Below, one piece after another: positions 28,812 to 41,981 of a stretch of DNA of 64,000 bases (its first letter is position 1; the number at the start of each line of letters is the position of its first letter). A program made the translations under genes and the position numbers. The stretch lies in assembly GCA_028150825.1 (NCBI GenBank), contig JAOGIM010000005.1:47733-111732 (forward strand), in the 5' to 3' direction. The notes under the pieces are model-generated. The model did not search any database and was not told the DNA's origin. It was given only the letters and a program-made list of their open reading frames with translations. Source of the stretch: Paracoccaceae bacterium (GTDB lineage: Bacteria; Pseudomonadota; Alphaproteobacteria; Rhodobacterales; Rhodobacteraceae).

Positions 28812-29051
28812 AAGGATGTTTCTAGTATTGAAGGCTTGCCTTTGATCGTGAAACACTTAGCAGTCCATTTTAATGGACATATATCGGACCGGACTGTCCT
28901 CATATCTCTTCAGTATAACAGCAGATGCGTTTAGTCGTGTTTGTGTTGGACCTTGAACTCTGGGCCCCGTTTTTTGGGTTTTGATGGATATGTCTTGCAG
29001 CAATTGCTGCTTCGGCAAGGTCCATCGACCGTGATGAGATGGCTCTCATGA

Positions 29052-29128
<77 letters not shown>

Positions 29129-29142
29129 TCTCACAGTTTTTA

Positions 29143-29218
29143 GGGGCCTTAGCTCAGCTGGGAGAGCGCCTGATTTGCATTCAGGAGGTCAGCGGTTCGA
29201 TCCCGCTAGGCTCCACCA
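29143..29218 (+). tRNA. tRNA-Ala (TGC)
   Basis: A 76-base tRNA with an encoded CCA end. The acceptor stem GGGGCCT pairs with AGGCTCC, and the anticodon TGC is at 29176-29178. It stands 14 bases after tRNA-Ile in the rRNA spacer. Confidence 0.97.
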
Positions 29219-29653
29219 AATTTTTTGGTGACCGATTATTTGGCTTTATTTAGATAGTAGTTTAGATTGATTTGATCGTTAAGCACTTTTTAGTGTTTAA
29301 CCGTCCAATCGGACGTTTGCCTTAATTGGCATTTTTTACATCGTTTAGAGAGATACAAATATCAACACTGTTTGATCACCCGGAGTAACGGGATGATCTC
29401 AATCTAGTGAAGCAGGGCTTTCCCTGTGGAGAGCGTTTGGATCCGGTTGTTTCCTCGACCGTCCTTGCGTATGCAAGATTGAAATGAACAGAGTTGTCCA
29501 AGTCAAGTACACTAACCAGAGCAACAGAAATGCTGCTCACAGTCTGAACATATTGATATATGTTCAGGCGGGAAAGTATGACTTTTGACCAGAGAAAGAG
29601 ATAGCATGTGAACCAGCGTGTTATTTGCAGACGCAAGTCTGACTTTTTCTGGA
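29219..29653. other. tRNA-Ala to 23S spacer
   Basis: This 435-bp transcribed spacer holds no gene. It is AT-rich and contains short inverted repeats expected for rRNA processing. Reading frames that seem open in this region and in the 23S gene are by-products of rRNA sequence. Confidence 0.7.
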
Positions 29654-32489
<2,836 letters not shown>

Positions 32490-32600
32490 CCAGTAATAGT
32501 CAGACTAATATATGGCTCTACGGACAATAAAGCATACTAACCCATTACAAATACATTTAATTGGACAAGAACATCGTTGATATCTTTGGGCTTTATTTGG

Positions 32601-32716
32601 TTTGGTGGCCATAGCACGAGCAAAACACCCGGCTCCATTCCGAACCCGGCAGTTAAGTGCCGAAGCGCTGATGGTACTGCGTCTTAAGGCGTGGGAGAGT
32701 AAGTCACCGCCAAACC
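32601..32716 (+). rRNA. rrf: 5S ribosomal RNA
   Basis: The 116-base 5S gene starts TTTGGTGGCCATAGCACGAG and ends CACCGCCAAAC, whose ends pair. GGGCTTTATT at 32588-32597 and AATAAAGCCC at 32719-32728 extend this as a precursor stem. No tRNA-fMet follows, although many Rhodobacterales operons have one. Confidence 0.95.
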
Positions 32717-32921
32717 TAATAAAGCCCAAAGTGTATCTCTCCATTCGATCTAAATTAACAAAATTGTTAGATTCCTTTACTAAAATTTCACTTTTGGATT
32801 ACTTAGATTTACCTTCTAAGGACTTGCTTTTTACTAATGGCTTTTAACTGTCTTGACGGTCAGCCACTATTTGTACAACTGTGCGTGCAGTTGAATTGAA
32901 TAAATAGAAAAGTGGTAAGCT

Positions 32922-33443
32922 ATGGCGGACGGAACGTTTGCAGCGTTGCTGTTATTAGTTGGTCTTGCAGATATGCAGAGTAATTTTTGCACTACAGCTT
33001 CAGGTTGTTTTGAAAGAAGTGAAGTTACTCCTCGATTATACCTATCTGTCGGCGACATAATTAAGCGACGTGCCAAGCCAGGCAAAGAGGCATATTTGCG
33101 TTATGATTTGAGTCACAAAAATGGCCCATTTGGTCATGCTGTTGGTTTTTCAGTAAGTAGCCGAAAAGCGCTTTGGGCGGGCGCTGGTCAAACTTATCTT
33201 GCATCATCTCTGGATATTCCAATCAAGTTAGAGCTCCATGCTATGACTGGGCTTTACAGTGCGGGTAAAGGTCATGATCTAGGTGGCTTAATTGCTTTTC
33301 GCTCTGGAATTGATTTGATCTATGAGACGGATGGTGGCGTGCGATACGCCCTCAGTTATGATCATCGGTCCCATACCGGCATTTATCCTGACAACCCAGG
33401 CGTAGAATCTATCCAGTTTGTGATTAGTATACCTCTCAGTTGA
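32922..33443 (+). CDS. PagL-like lipid A 3-O-deacylase (acyloxyacyl hydrolase)
   Basis: A 173-residue protein that fits the PagL outer-membrane beta-barrel family, which removes the 3-O acyl chain from lipid A. The catalytic residues show the exact PagL spacing: His in YDHRSH, Ser two residues later and Glu fourteen residues after the His in NPGVES. A short hydrophobic N-terminus (FAALLLLVGLA) may act as signal peptide. The ribosome binding site is weak. It lies alone between the rRNA operon and pyc. Together with the LpxL-like gene it suggests the lipid A of this organism is remodelled. Confidence 0.72.
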   Translation: MADGTFAALLLLVGLADMQSNFCTTASGCFERSEVTPRLYLSVGDIIKRRAKPGKEAYLRYDLSHKNGPFGHAVGFSVSSRKALWAGAGQTYLASSLDIPIKLELHAMTGLYSAGKGHDLGGLIAFRSGIDLIYETDGGVRYALSYDHRSHTGIYPDNPGVESIQFVISIPLS

Positions 33444-33489
33444 TCCAATCGACTGCTTTGAGTTTCAATATGTGCCTAATTTTTTGAGC

Positions 33490-36400
33490 CTATTCAGCCG
33501 GCTCAAACTCGATCAACAGATCTTTAGCATCGATTTGGCCACCAGAATGAGCATGGATCACTTTGATCACTGCAGCGCGTTCTGCATGCATACCTGTTTC
33601 CATCTTCATTGCTTCGATGGTCAAAAGTAAATCGCCTTCCTTGACTTTTTGACCTCTACTGACCACGACTGACGCCACAACACCTGGCATTGGGGCGCCG
33701 ATATGGTTGGAATTTCCAGCTTCCGCTTTTGGACGGGATGCCGTCTGGGACTTTACCAGACGGTTTGGCACGCGAATCACACGCGGTTGACCGTTAAGTT
33801 CAAAGAAAACTTTTACCTCTCCCTGCTCATCGGTTTCACCTATCGCCTGAAGTCGAATTTCGAGCGTTTTACCAGGGTCTATCTCGGCAGTTATTTCTTC
33901 GCCGGGCTTCATTCCGTAAAAGAAGGTAATTGTCGGTAAGGCGCGCACCGGTCCATAAACACTATGGCGACTTTTGTAATCCAAAAAAACCTTTGGATAC
34001 ATAAGATAGCCATTCAATTCCTCGTCATTAATGGTTTTGCCTTCTAGCAAACCACTCAATTCCTTTCGAGTCGCCTGCAGATCTACAGGTAGCATGTGTG
34101 CGCCTGGACGCGTTGTGAGGGGTGTCTCGCCTTTCAGCGCTTTATTGACAAGTTGTTTTGGGAACCCTCCTGGAGGTTGTCCAAGGTTCCCACGCATCAT
34201 GTCTATGACGCTGTCAGGAAAGGCTATATCTGTTTTAGGGTCTTCAACTTGTGCACGCGTAATACCTTGACTCACCATCATCAAAGCCATGTCGCCAACC
34301 ACTTTGGATGAAGGTGTCACTTTGACTATATCACCAAACATTTGGTTCACCTCGGCATATGTATGAGCTACTTGTGACCATTTTTCTTCTAATCCTAGCG
34401 ACCGCGCCTGCGCTTTGAGATTTGTAAATTGTCCACCGGGCATTTCATGCAGATAAACCTCTGACGCAGGAGACGTGAGGCCGCTTTCAAACGCTACATA
34501 TTGTGCGCGCACTTGTTCCCAGTAGCTACTGAGGTTTTGAATGGCTTTGACATCAAGCTCAGTGTCTCTATGTGTGTTTTTGAGCGCTTCTACTAATGAT
34601 CCCAGGCATGGCTGAGATGTTCCCCCCGAGAACGAATCCATGGCCGCATCGACTGCATCTACACCAGCCTCAGCTGCAGCCAAGATCGTAGCGCTTGCAA
34701 GCCCGGATGTATCATGGGTATGGAAATGTATCGGTAAACCTACCTCCTCCTTAAGCACCTTTACCAAGACTTTGGCCGCTGCTGGTTTCAATAGCCCGGC
34801 CATATCTTTTAAGCCTAGCACATGCGAACCGCCCTGCTTGAGCTCTTTGGCGATAGACACATAATAATTCAGGTCATATTTTGCTCGGTCCGGATTCAAA
34901 ATGTCGCCAGTATAACAGATACTCGCCTCGCAAATTTTTCCAGATGCGTTGACTGCGTCCATCGCGACGCGCATATTTTCGACCCAGTTCAGGCTATCAA
35001 ACACGCGGAAGACATCAATTCCTTTCGCCGCTTCTGCCACAAAGCTCTCAACGACGTTATCCGGGTAGGTCGTATATCCGACCCCGTTACTAGCCCGTAA
35101 CAGCATTTGTGTCATTAAATTGGGCATCTGGCTACGAATGTCGCGCAACCGTTGCCATGGGCTTTCCTGTAAAAAGCGGTAGGCCACATCAAAAGTTGCG
35201 CCTCCCCAGCATTCTACGCTGAACAATTCTGGCAACAGCGAAGCATAAGCAGGGGCCACATTTATCATATCTAAAGACCGCATTCTGGTTGCCAAAAGCG
35301 ATTGGTGCCCGTCACGCATTGTCGTATCCGTGATTAAAAGTCTTTTTTGATCTAGCATCCATTCTGAAACAGCCGCTGCGCCTTTTTTTTCTAATATTTG
35401 ACGCACACCCGAAGGTGTATCAAGAGGGTACTTGGGTGGAATAGGCGCTTTCAAATCTTTGGCGGGCCTTGGCCTATCGGTTGTCTCAGGGTGACCATTT
35501 ACGGAAATATCTGCTATGTAAGTAAGTACTTTGGTTCCGCGATCCTGACGTTTTTTGAAATCGAATAAATCGCTGGTTTCATCAATAAATTTTGTCGTAT
35601 ATTCATTGCTGAGAAAAGTTGGGTGCTTAAGTAGGTTTTCCACAAAAGCAATATTGGTGCTCACGCCTCTTATCCGAAATTCGCGCAGCGCGCGGTCCAT
35701 GCGAGCAATGGCTTTTTGTGGCGTAGGGGCCCAAGCCGTCACTTTCACTAATAGGGAATCGTAATATCGTGTAATCACCCCACCAGAATAGGCCGTTCCG
35801 CCATCGAGCCTGATACCCATACCTGTTGCACTGCGAAAAGCTGTGATGCGGCCATAATCTGGGATGAAGTTGTTTTGTGGGTCTTCTGTTGTGATGCGCG
35901 TTTGCAAAGCATGGCCGTTTAAATGGATCTCGTTCTGGTTGGATTTACCAGTTGCCTCTGCTAGAGTTTTTCCCTCAGAAATCATGATTTGCGCCTGAAC
36001 GATATCAATTCCCGTCACTTCTTCAGTGACTGTATGTTCGACTTGGACCCGCGGATTAACTTCGATGAAGTAAAATTTTCCGGTATCCATATCCATTAGG
36101 AATTCCACAGTACCGGCACATTCGTAATTCACATGAGCACAGATTTTCCGGCCCATTTCGCAAATTTCTAACCGTTGTACTTTGGACAGATAAGGGGCAG
36201 GGGCGCGCTCGACCACCTTTTGGTTTCGTCTCTGTACTGAACAGTCGCGTTCCCATAAGTGAAAAATTTGTCCGTGTTGGTCGCCAAGTATTTGCACTTC
36301 GACATGGCGTGCTCTCAGGATCATTTTTTCAAGATAACCCTCACCATTGCCAAAAGCAGCTTCAGCTTCGCGTCTGCCCTCTAGAATTTTCTCCTCTAGT

Positions 36401-36936
36401 TCTTCTGGCGCATTGATTGGGCGCATTCCGCGGCCACCGCCGCCCCAAGAGGCTTTTAGCATAAAAGGATAGCCTACTTTTGCAGCGTCTTTGCGAATGA
36501 GGTCCATATCATCACCCAGCACTGGAGTTGCTGGTATGACAGGCACGCCAGCAGCAACTGCCACTTTTCGCGCTGAAGCTTTATCGCCAAGAGCCCGCAT
36601 CGTTTCCGCGCGCGGTCCGATAAAGGCTATACCGTTATTTTCACAAGCATCAACAAAGGCTGGGTTTTCTGACAAAAGCCCATAGCCTGGGTGAATTGCG
36701 TCCGCATCACACTCGCGCGCCACCCGAATGATTTCCTCAATCGACAGATAAGCTGCGACTGGCCCCATTCCTTGACCAATCCGATAGGCCTCGTCCGCTT
36801 TAAAACGATGAAGGCTTAATTTATCTTCCTCTGCAAAGATAGCGACTGTCTTCTTGCCCATTTCGTTGGCTGCTCGCATGATACGAATTGCGATCTCACC
36901 GCGGTTTGCGATTAGGATTTTCTGAAATTCTGGCAT
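33490..36936 (-). CDS. pyc: Pyruvate carboxylase
   Basis: A 1148-residue single-chain pyruvate carboxylase that makes oxaloacetate from pyruvate and bicarbonate. The order is biotin carboxylase (about 1-455, with ANRGEIAIRIMRAA and SWGGGGRGMRPI), carboxyltransferase (about 530-800, with TTMRDGHQSLLATRMRS and HFHTHDTSG), a conserved carboxylase domain and the biotinyl domain with lysine in EAMKMETG near residue 1111. Length and order match alpha4-type bacterial enzymes. It is separated from the next gene by 180 bp with no clear operator. Confidence 0.97.
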   Translation of the reverse strand: MPEFQKILIANRGEIAIRIMRAANEMGKKTVAIFAEEDKLSLHRFKADEAYRIGQGMGPVAAYLSIEEIIRVARECDADAIHPGYGLLSENPAFVDACENNGIAFIGPRAETMRALGDKASARKVAVAAGVPVIPATPVLGDDMDLIRKDAAKVGYPFMLKASWGGGGRGMRPINAPEELEEKILEGRREAEAAFGNGEGYLEKMILRARHVEVQILGDQHGQIFHLWERDCSVQRRNQKVVERAPAPYLSKVQRLEICEMGRKICAHVNYECAGTVEFLMDMDTGKFYFIEVNPRVQVEHTVTEEVTGIDIVQAQIMISEGKTLAEATGKSNQNEIHLNGHALQTRITTEDPQNNFIPDYGRITAFRSATGMGIRLDGGTAYSGGVITRYYDSLLVKVTAWAPTPQKAIARMDRALREFRIRGVSTNIAFVENLLKHPTFLSNEYTTKFIDETSDLFDFKKRQDRGTKVLTYIADISVNGHPETTDRPRPAKDLKAPIPPKYPLDTPSGVRQILEKKGAAAVSEWMLDQKRLLITDTTMRDGHQSLLATRMRSLDMINVAPAYASLLPELFSVECWGGATFDVAYRFLQESPWQRLRDIRSQMPNLMTQMLLRASNGVGYTTYPDNVVESFVAEAAKGIDVFRVFDSLNWVENMRVAMDAVNASGKICEASICYTGDILNPDRAKYDLNYYVSIAKELKQGGSHVLGLKDMAGLLKPAAAKVLVKVLKEEVGLPIHFHTHDTSGLASATILAAAEAGVDAVDAAMDSFSGGTSQPCLGSLVEALKNTHRDTELDVKAIQNLSSYWEQVRAQYVAFESGLTSPASEVYLHEMPGGQFTNLKAQARSLGLEEKWSQVAHTYAEVNQMFGDIVKVTPSSKVVGDMALMMVSQGITRAQVEDPKTDIAFPDSVIDMMRGNLGQPPGGFPKQLVNKALKGETPLTTRPGAHMLPVDLQATRKELSGLLEGKTINDEELNGYLMYPKVFLDYKSRHSVYGPVRALPTITFFYGMKPGEEITAEIDPGKTLEIRLQAIGETDEQGEVKVFFELNGQPRVIRVPNRLVKSQTASRPKAEAGNSNHIGAPMPGVVASVVVSRGQKVKEGDLLLTIEAMKMETGMHAERAAVIKVIHAHSGGQIDAKDLLIEFEPAE

Positions 36937-37119
36937 TCGAGTGTTTCCTACTTATAAAGCTCTTTTTTTGGTTATCGTCAAACACCACGAAACTGGAATA
37001 CAGCACTGCAGCATTTTGCTTGTCAAGGTCAGTGACATTAATTGGCTCATTTGGACGGAAACTATCCGTTCTATCAGAGTATTCAACCATATATTCCAGT
37101 AAACTCAGTTAAGGAAATT

Positions 37120-38253
37120 TTAAGACCAAATCTTTTTTGAGCACTCGCTCAATCGTTCGATACCCAACTGCGCCATGTTAGCTAAAAGATCTTGCTTCAA
37201 GATGTGGGAAAGATGTGTGGGGCCTTTTGGACCAAGTGCCCCCAAGGCGTAGTGCCATGCCCTTCCCAGCATTACAAAATCAGCACCTAATGCAATAGCC
37301 CGCAAAATATCCAAACCACTTTCAACACCGCTGTCAAAAATTATTGGGAGCTTCGTTGCCTGACGAATGTTGGGAAGAACATCGATGCTGGCTGGGGCTG
37401 CATCAAATTGGCGTCCCGCATGGTTCGATACCCAAATTGCATCTGCGCCGATATGCTCTAGCCGCGCCACATCAGTTGAATCTAAGACACCTTTGACAAT
37501 AAGATGGCCTTTCCAATGATCGCGCAGCCATGACAGATACTCTAGATCTGGAGACGTGCGCAGAAGATAACCAATATGCTCTGTTGTCGGTAAGCCGCGA
37601 AGATTTTCACCATAAGACGCCACAAACGGCATTTCGGGCCGTCCAAAGAAAGCCGTTTCTAAAGCCCAGCGAGGTCTAAGCGCAATTTGTCTCAGGATAC
37701 GGGCTGTCATTACGGGTGGTTGGGTGATCCCACCTCTGTTTTGACGCTCTCTTCTGCTGGCTGCTGGCAGGTCCAGCGTCAGCACAAGCGTTTCAAATCC
37801 TGCTCCTTCAATACGGCCAATCATATCTTTTCGGATTTCAAGGTCTTTGGGTGGATATAGTTGGAACCATCCATTTCCATTGGTTAGCGGTCCAATTGTT
37901 TCAGGCGTCTGGCAGGCAACTGTCGAAAGTGTGTAGGGAATGTTTGTTTTTGCTGCATTCCTCGCCAAATGCCGTTCCGCATCTGCCCAGATCAGGCCTG
38001 ACATGCCGACGGGCGCAACGCCGAATGGCAAATCATAAGTTTTTCCTAAAAACGTCTGATTTGTTTGTGGAGATATTTCGCCCCGCAAAATGGTTGGCAT
38101 CATCTTAATAGACTGGAGAGAAGCGCGGTTGTTAGCCTGAGTTACCTCGTCGCCTGTCGCACTGTCCAGATATTCCCACACAAAATGCGGTATACGCCTT
38201 TTTGCAGCATGCTTCAGATACTTTAGTGCGGGGTATTTATAATCTAAACTCAT
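37120..38253 (-). CDS. FMN-dependent alpha-hydroxy acid dehydrogenase (LldD family)
   Basis: A 377-residue TIM-barrel flavoenzyme of the L-lactate dehydrogenase/glycolate oxidase family. The FMN-site patterns PFGVAPVGMSGL and QLYPPKDLEI are present, as is the catalytic SNHAGRQFDAAPAS with His and Arg, and DSGVESGLDILRAIALGAD. It probably oxidises L-lactate or a related 2-hydroxy acid to a keto acid, passing electrons to quinone or oxygen. It lies upstream of and in the same direction as pyc, so lactate-derived pyruvate could be carboxylated to oxaloacetate. The exact substrate, for example mandelate or glycolate, is not fixed by sequence. Confidence 0.88.
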   Translation of the reverse strand: MSLDYKYPALKYLKHAAKRRIPHFVWEYLDSATGDEVTQANNRASLQSIKMMPTILRGEISPQTNQTFLGKTYDLPFGVAPVGMSGLIWADAERHLARNAAKTNIPYTLSTVACQTPETIGPLTNGNGWFQLYPPKDLEIRKDMIGRIEGAGFETLVLTLDLPAASRRERQNRGGITQPPVMTARILRQIALRPRWALETAFFGRPEMPFVASYGENLRGLPTTEHIGYLLRTSPDLEYLSWLRDHWKGHLIVKGVLDSTDVARLEHIGADAIWVSNHAGRQFDAAPASIDVLPNIRQATKLPIIFDSGVESGLDILRAIALGADFVMLGRAWHYALGALGPKGPTHLSHILKQDLLANMAQLGIERLSECSKKIWS

Positions 38254-38374
38254 ATTATCACTTTTCTTAAATATTTGGGATTGTCCAGCGATTGTTAAAT
38301 AATCTCAGACCTTTGGCACTTAAGAAGTCTGCAATCCGTTTTTGTCGTCGATAAAATAACTTATACTGCAAGAG

Positions 38375-38389
38375 GAACATTTTAAGAAC
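38375..38389. promoter_or_regulatory. LexA (SOS) box upstream of uvrD
   Basis: GAAC-ATTTTAA-GAAC is a direct repeat with a seven-base spacer, the exact alphaproteobacterial LexA site (GTTC-N7-GTTC on the other strand). It lies 41 bases before the uvrD start, where it would overlap the promoter. Confidence 0.7.
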
Positions 38390-38429
38390 ATCTCTTTCCA
38401 TTTGCTAAACAAAAGGTTAAAATGAATTC

Positions 38430-40772
38430 ATGAGCAGTTTTGACGAAATCGATGCTTTTGAAGCCGCTTCCTTGTCCGCGCGCGCGATGGCTGCGCGGCC
38501 GATGCCGTATCTTAATGAATTAAATCCTGCACAACGCGAGGCAGTTGAGGCTTTGGATGGGCCTGTACTGATGCTTGCTGGGGCAGGAACGGGTAAGACC
38601 AAGGCTCTGACCTGTCGTATCGCCCATTTGCTAAGTACCGGGCGCGCGCGTCCGAACGAAATACTATCGGTAACCTTCACCAACAAAGCGGCTCGTGAAA
38701 TGAAATTGCGTATTGCGGGTCTTTTGGGTCAAGCGGTGGAAGGCATGCCTTGGATGGGGACATTTCATTCTATTTCAGTCAAACTTCTGCGACGTCATGC
38801 CGAGCTTTTAGGGCTTAAGAGCAATTTTACTATTCTGGATACGGATGATCAAACTCGATTGCTCAAACAGCTTCTTGGGGCAGGCAACATCGATGATAAG
38901 CGCTGGCCCGCGCGCCAATTGGCTGGCATCATTGATCAATGGAAGAATCGTGCATGGCTACCAGCGAAAGTACCAAGTTCTGAAGCCAATGCTTTCAACG
39001 GCATGGGGACCGAATTTTACGCGCAATATCAGATCCGTTTAAAAGAACTGAATGCTGTCGATTTTGGTGATCTATTGTTGTATACTGTGACAATATTTCA
39101 AACGCATCAGGATGTTTTAGAGCAATATCAGCGTTGGTTTAAATATATTCTAGTGGACGAGTATCAAGATACCAACGTCGCACAATACCTTTGGTTACGC
39201 CTATTGGCGGGTGCACATAAGAATATATGCTGTGTTGGGGATGATGACCAGTCAATCTATGGTTGGCGCGGAGCAGAAGTTGGCAATATTTTGAGGTTTG
39301 AAAAAGATTTTCCTGGCGCAAAAGTGGTTCGCCTAGAACAAAACTATCGCTCGTCCCCTCATATCCTTGCCGCTGCCAGTGGTGTGATTTCGGGTAACGA
39401 AGGACGATTGGGTAAAGAGCTTTGGACTGATATGTCAGATGGGGAAAAAGTACGCCTTATTGGTCATTGGGACGGAGAAGAAGAGGCGCGTTGGATAGGA
39501 GAAGAAATCGAAGCGACGCAGCGTGGCACGCGCGGTATGAGCGGCTTTAGCCTTGATCAGATGGTAATTCTTGTGCGCGCAAGCCATCAGATGCGGGCCT
39601 TTGAGGATAGGTTTCTGACCATTGGACTACCCTATCGAGTGATTGGTGGCCCAAGATTTTATGAACGTTTGGAAATTCGTGATGCAATGGCATATTTTCG
39701 AATAGTGACAAGTCCAGACGATGATCTGGCCTTTGAGCGTATTGTAAATACACCCAAACGGGGTCTTGGAGACAAAGCACAACAAAAAATTCAACTTACA
39801 GCGCGTTCTAATGGTGTTTCGCTTATCGAAGGGGCGCGGCTTTTGCTTGAGTCAAAACAAATATTTGGAAAAGGCGCACTGGAACTTGGGCGGTTGGTAG
39901 AAGGCATCTCACGTTGGGGCCGGATGGCTGAGGATAGTGCCCTAAGTCACATGGAGCTTGCAGAGATAATTTTGGATGAATCCGGCTACACGGACATGTG
40001 GCAAAATGATAAAGCTCCAGAGGCGCCAGGGCGTTTGGAGAACCTGAAAGAACTTGTCAAAGCACTCGAAGAATTTGAAAATTTACAAGGGTTTTTGGAA
40101 CATGTCAGCCTTGTCATGGATAACGGAAATGAAGAAGTTGGCGAAAAAGTATCAATCATGACTTTGCACGGGGCAAAAGGTCTTGAGTTTCCGGTTGTGT
40201 TCTTGCCTGGATGGGAGGATGGCCTTTTCCCATCCCAACGTAGTATGGATGAAAGTGGATTAAGGGGCCTCGAAGAAGAGCGTCGCCTTGCTTATGTCGG
40301 CATTACGCGGGCTGAGCGGATATGCACAATCTCTTTTGCAGGCAATCGTCGTATTTTTGGACAATGGCAATCTTCAATGCCGTCGCGATTTATTGATGAG
40401 CTTCCAGAGGTGAATATCGAAATTCTAACGCCGCCGGGTCTCTATGGTGGTGGATATGGTGCTGCCAGTATGCCTTCTGGATTAGACGATGCGGCGTCAG
40501 AGGCAGATGGCTATAATTCTCCGGGTTGGAAACGGCTTCAGGCCCGCCGTTTGGAGCGTCCATTGGCACAGCCCAAAGATGCTGCACGCATGACGATCGA
40601 CGCCACTGTCTTATCGTCCCATACTGTTGGAGAGCGCGTATTCCATCAAAAATTTGGGTATGGTGTTATTTGTGGAATTGAAGGCGACAAACTGGAAATA
40701 GAATTTGACAAAGCAGGCACCAAGAAAATCATGGCGCGTTTTGTTAGCTCACCCGACGATATTCCATTTTAA
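38430..40772 (+). CDS. uvrD: UvrD/PcrA-type superfamily 1 DNA helicase
   Basis: A 780-residue 3'-5' helicase of the UvrD/PcrA/Rep group, used in nucleotide excision and mismatch repair. SF1A motifs occur in order: Walker A MLAGAGTGKTKAL near residue 50, LVDEYQDTNVAQY (motif II), GDDDQSIYGWRGA (III), RLEQNYRSSPHIL (IV), TLHGAKGLEFPVVF (V) and LAYVGITRAER (VI). The C-terminal tail ends in a conserved Tudor-like segment (VFHQKFGYGVICGIEGDKLEI). A LexA box lies directly upstream, so DNA damage probably induces it. Confidence 0.95.
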   Translation: MSSFDEIDAFEAASLSARAMAARPMPYLNELNPAQREAVEALDGPVLMLAGAGTGKTKALTCRIAHLLSTGRARPNEILSVTFTNKAAREMKLRIAGLLGQAVEGMPWMGTFHSISVKLLRRHAELLGLKSNFTILDTDDQTRLLKQLLGAGNIDDKRWPARQLAGIIDQWKNRAWLPAKVPSSEANAFNGMGTEFYAQYQIRLKELNAVDFGDLLLYTVTIFQTHQDVLEQYQRWFKYILVDEYQDTNVAQYLWLRLLAGAHKNICCVGDDDQSIYGWRGAEVGNILRFEKDFPGAKVVRLEQNYRSSPHILAAASGVISGNEGRLGKELWTDMSDGEKVRLIGHWDGEEEARWIGEEIEATQRGTRGMSGFSLDQMVILVRASHQMRAFEDRFLTIGLPYRVIGGPRFYERLEIRDAMAYFRIVTSPDDDLAFERIVNTPKRGLGDKAQQKIQLTARSNGVSLIEGARLLLESKQIFGKGALELGRLVEGISRWGRMAEDSALSHMELAEIILDESGYTDMWQNDKAPEAPGRLENLKELVKALEEFENLQGFLEHVSLVMDNGNEEVGEKVSIMTLHGAKGLEFPVVFLPGWEDGLFPSQRSMDESGLRGLEEERRLAYVGITRAERICTISFAGNRRIFGQWQSSMPSRFIDELPEVNIEILTPPGLYGGGYGAASMPSGLDDAASEADGYNSPGWKRLQARRLERPLAQPKDAARMTIDATVLSSHTVGERVFHQKFGYGVICGIEGDKLEIEFDKAGTKKIMARFVSSPDDIPF

Positions 40773-40778
40773 AGATAA

Positions 40779-40815
40779 AAAAAGCTGTTGGCAGACTATT
40801 GTGCCGCCGCTTTTA
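40779..40815 (+). terminator. Imperfect terminator after uvrD
   Basis: AAAAGC and GGCA pair with TGCC and GCTTTT around an eight-base loop with mismatched bulges, ending in a short T run. It is the best candidate for ending the uvrD transcript but is imperfect. Confidence 0.35.
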
Positions 40816-41759
40816 GAAATCGCACCGTCAAGGGAGCAAGTACGGTGTTTTGATAGTTTCGGGCTGTACCCCTAAGGCTGCTGCAAAAAAAGTGGAAGGA
40901 AGCATTCCACAGCAGTTCTAAAGAAGTTAGTTACACCGTTGTTCTAGAAATTTAATCAAGTCCTACAGCTGAATGTGCTATACTCTTGATCATTGATCTA
41001 TTTATTTCCCTGTCTGGCAGATCATGGTTCTATAAAGAACTCAGTTCTGCAATAAGATTTCAATAAATTCTGCGGCTTGTTATTAAATCTGCTGCTAAAG
41101 TTAAAATGGCCTGTGGGCGTGTGTGGACCCCACTTTTATTGAATTGTGTGTTTGAAAAGTAGACTACAGTCTCTTCCTTTTTTATCGTTTTGACGTGTGT
41201 TTTTCCAAAACCTTGTCACGATATAATAATTATAATGCTGCGGTCACAATGTGCGCAGCAGCGCAGTTCTGCCATGAAGCAATTGCATTTGTGACATTGG
41301 TTTGGCTACAAGAAATTTAGGCGTCACCGGTACTGCTTAAATGTGACTGCTTAAATGCAGGCATATTTTTAGGAGACTTTAATTGGAGTTAGGAGATCTG
41401 GTGCGAGAGCGATGGTACAACTGAGATAAACCTTCTCCTTACCCTATCATCCAGTTTTATGGGAATTAATGGTACTAGTGTAATTATATAAAATTTTACG
41501 AAATTTAAGAATCATTTTATAGAAATTTTGATCTTTAAATATGATTTACCTAAGATAATTAATAAAACAATGAATTATTTTGGTAGTTCAATTAATAGCT
41601 ATCATATCAATATATAGAAAAAATTAGAAGTAATATACTATATATTGATAATACTTTATTTAAAAGTCAGAAATTTTATGGAAATTAAATTTATTCCCTT
41701 TAAATACCATAAAATCCCAATTATTTCTTGATTTTTTGGTTTCTACATGCGATCAATAG

Positions 41760-41970
41760 CTATGGTGATGACGGAAAAATAAAATTATGGGCGCAAAGAC
41801 CCAAATTTCTGAGGCTAGGTTTCATATAGGCTCCGCTTTCATCAAAACTGAAGTCCGATGCGCATGTGAGCATGATCTCCCCAGATCTATGCGTGTTGGA
41901 CGCTCGCAGTGAGCGAGGCATGAGTGGCGGATTGGGCAAAGAAAAAGCTCCAATCCGCTGTTTTGTTTAA
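41760..41970 (+). ncRNA. UpsM-like leader RNA of the dcw operon
   Basis: In Rhodobacter sphaeroides the dcw cluster is preceded by a long 5' leader whose transcription mostly ends at an internal terminator, giving the abundant sRNA UpsM. Here the same position holds a hairpin CGCTC (41901-41905) / GAGCG (41911-41915) and a terminator at 41927-41968, 40 bp before mraZ. I infer an UpsM-type transcript by position and structure; its 5' end is unknown and sequence identity to UpsM was not checked. Confidence 0.5.
41927..41968 (+). terminator. Attenuator-like terminator before mraZ
   Basis: GCGGATTGG (41927-41935) and CCAATCCGC (41950-41958) form a perfect nine-pair stem with a 14-base A-rich loop, followed by TGTTTTGTTT. 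It lies inside the leader of the dcw operon, so transcription of the whole cluster must read through it. Confidence 0.68.
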
Positions 41971-41981
41971 AAAGTTTGAAT

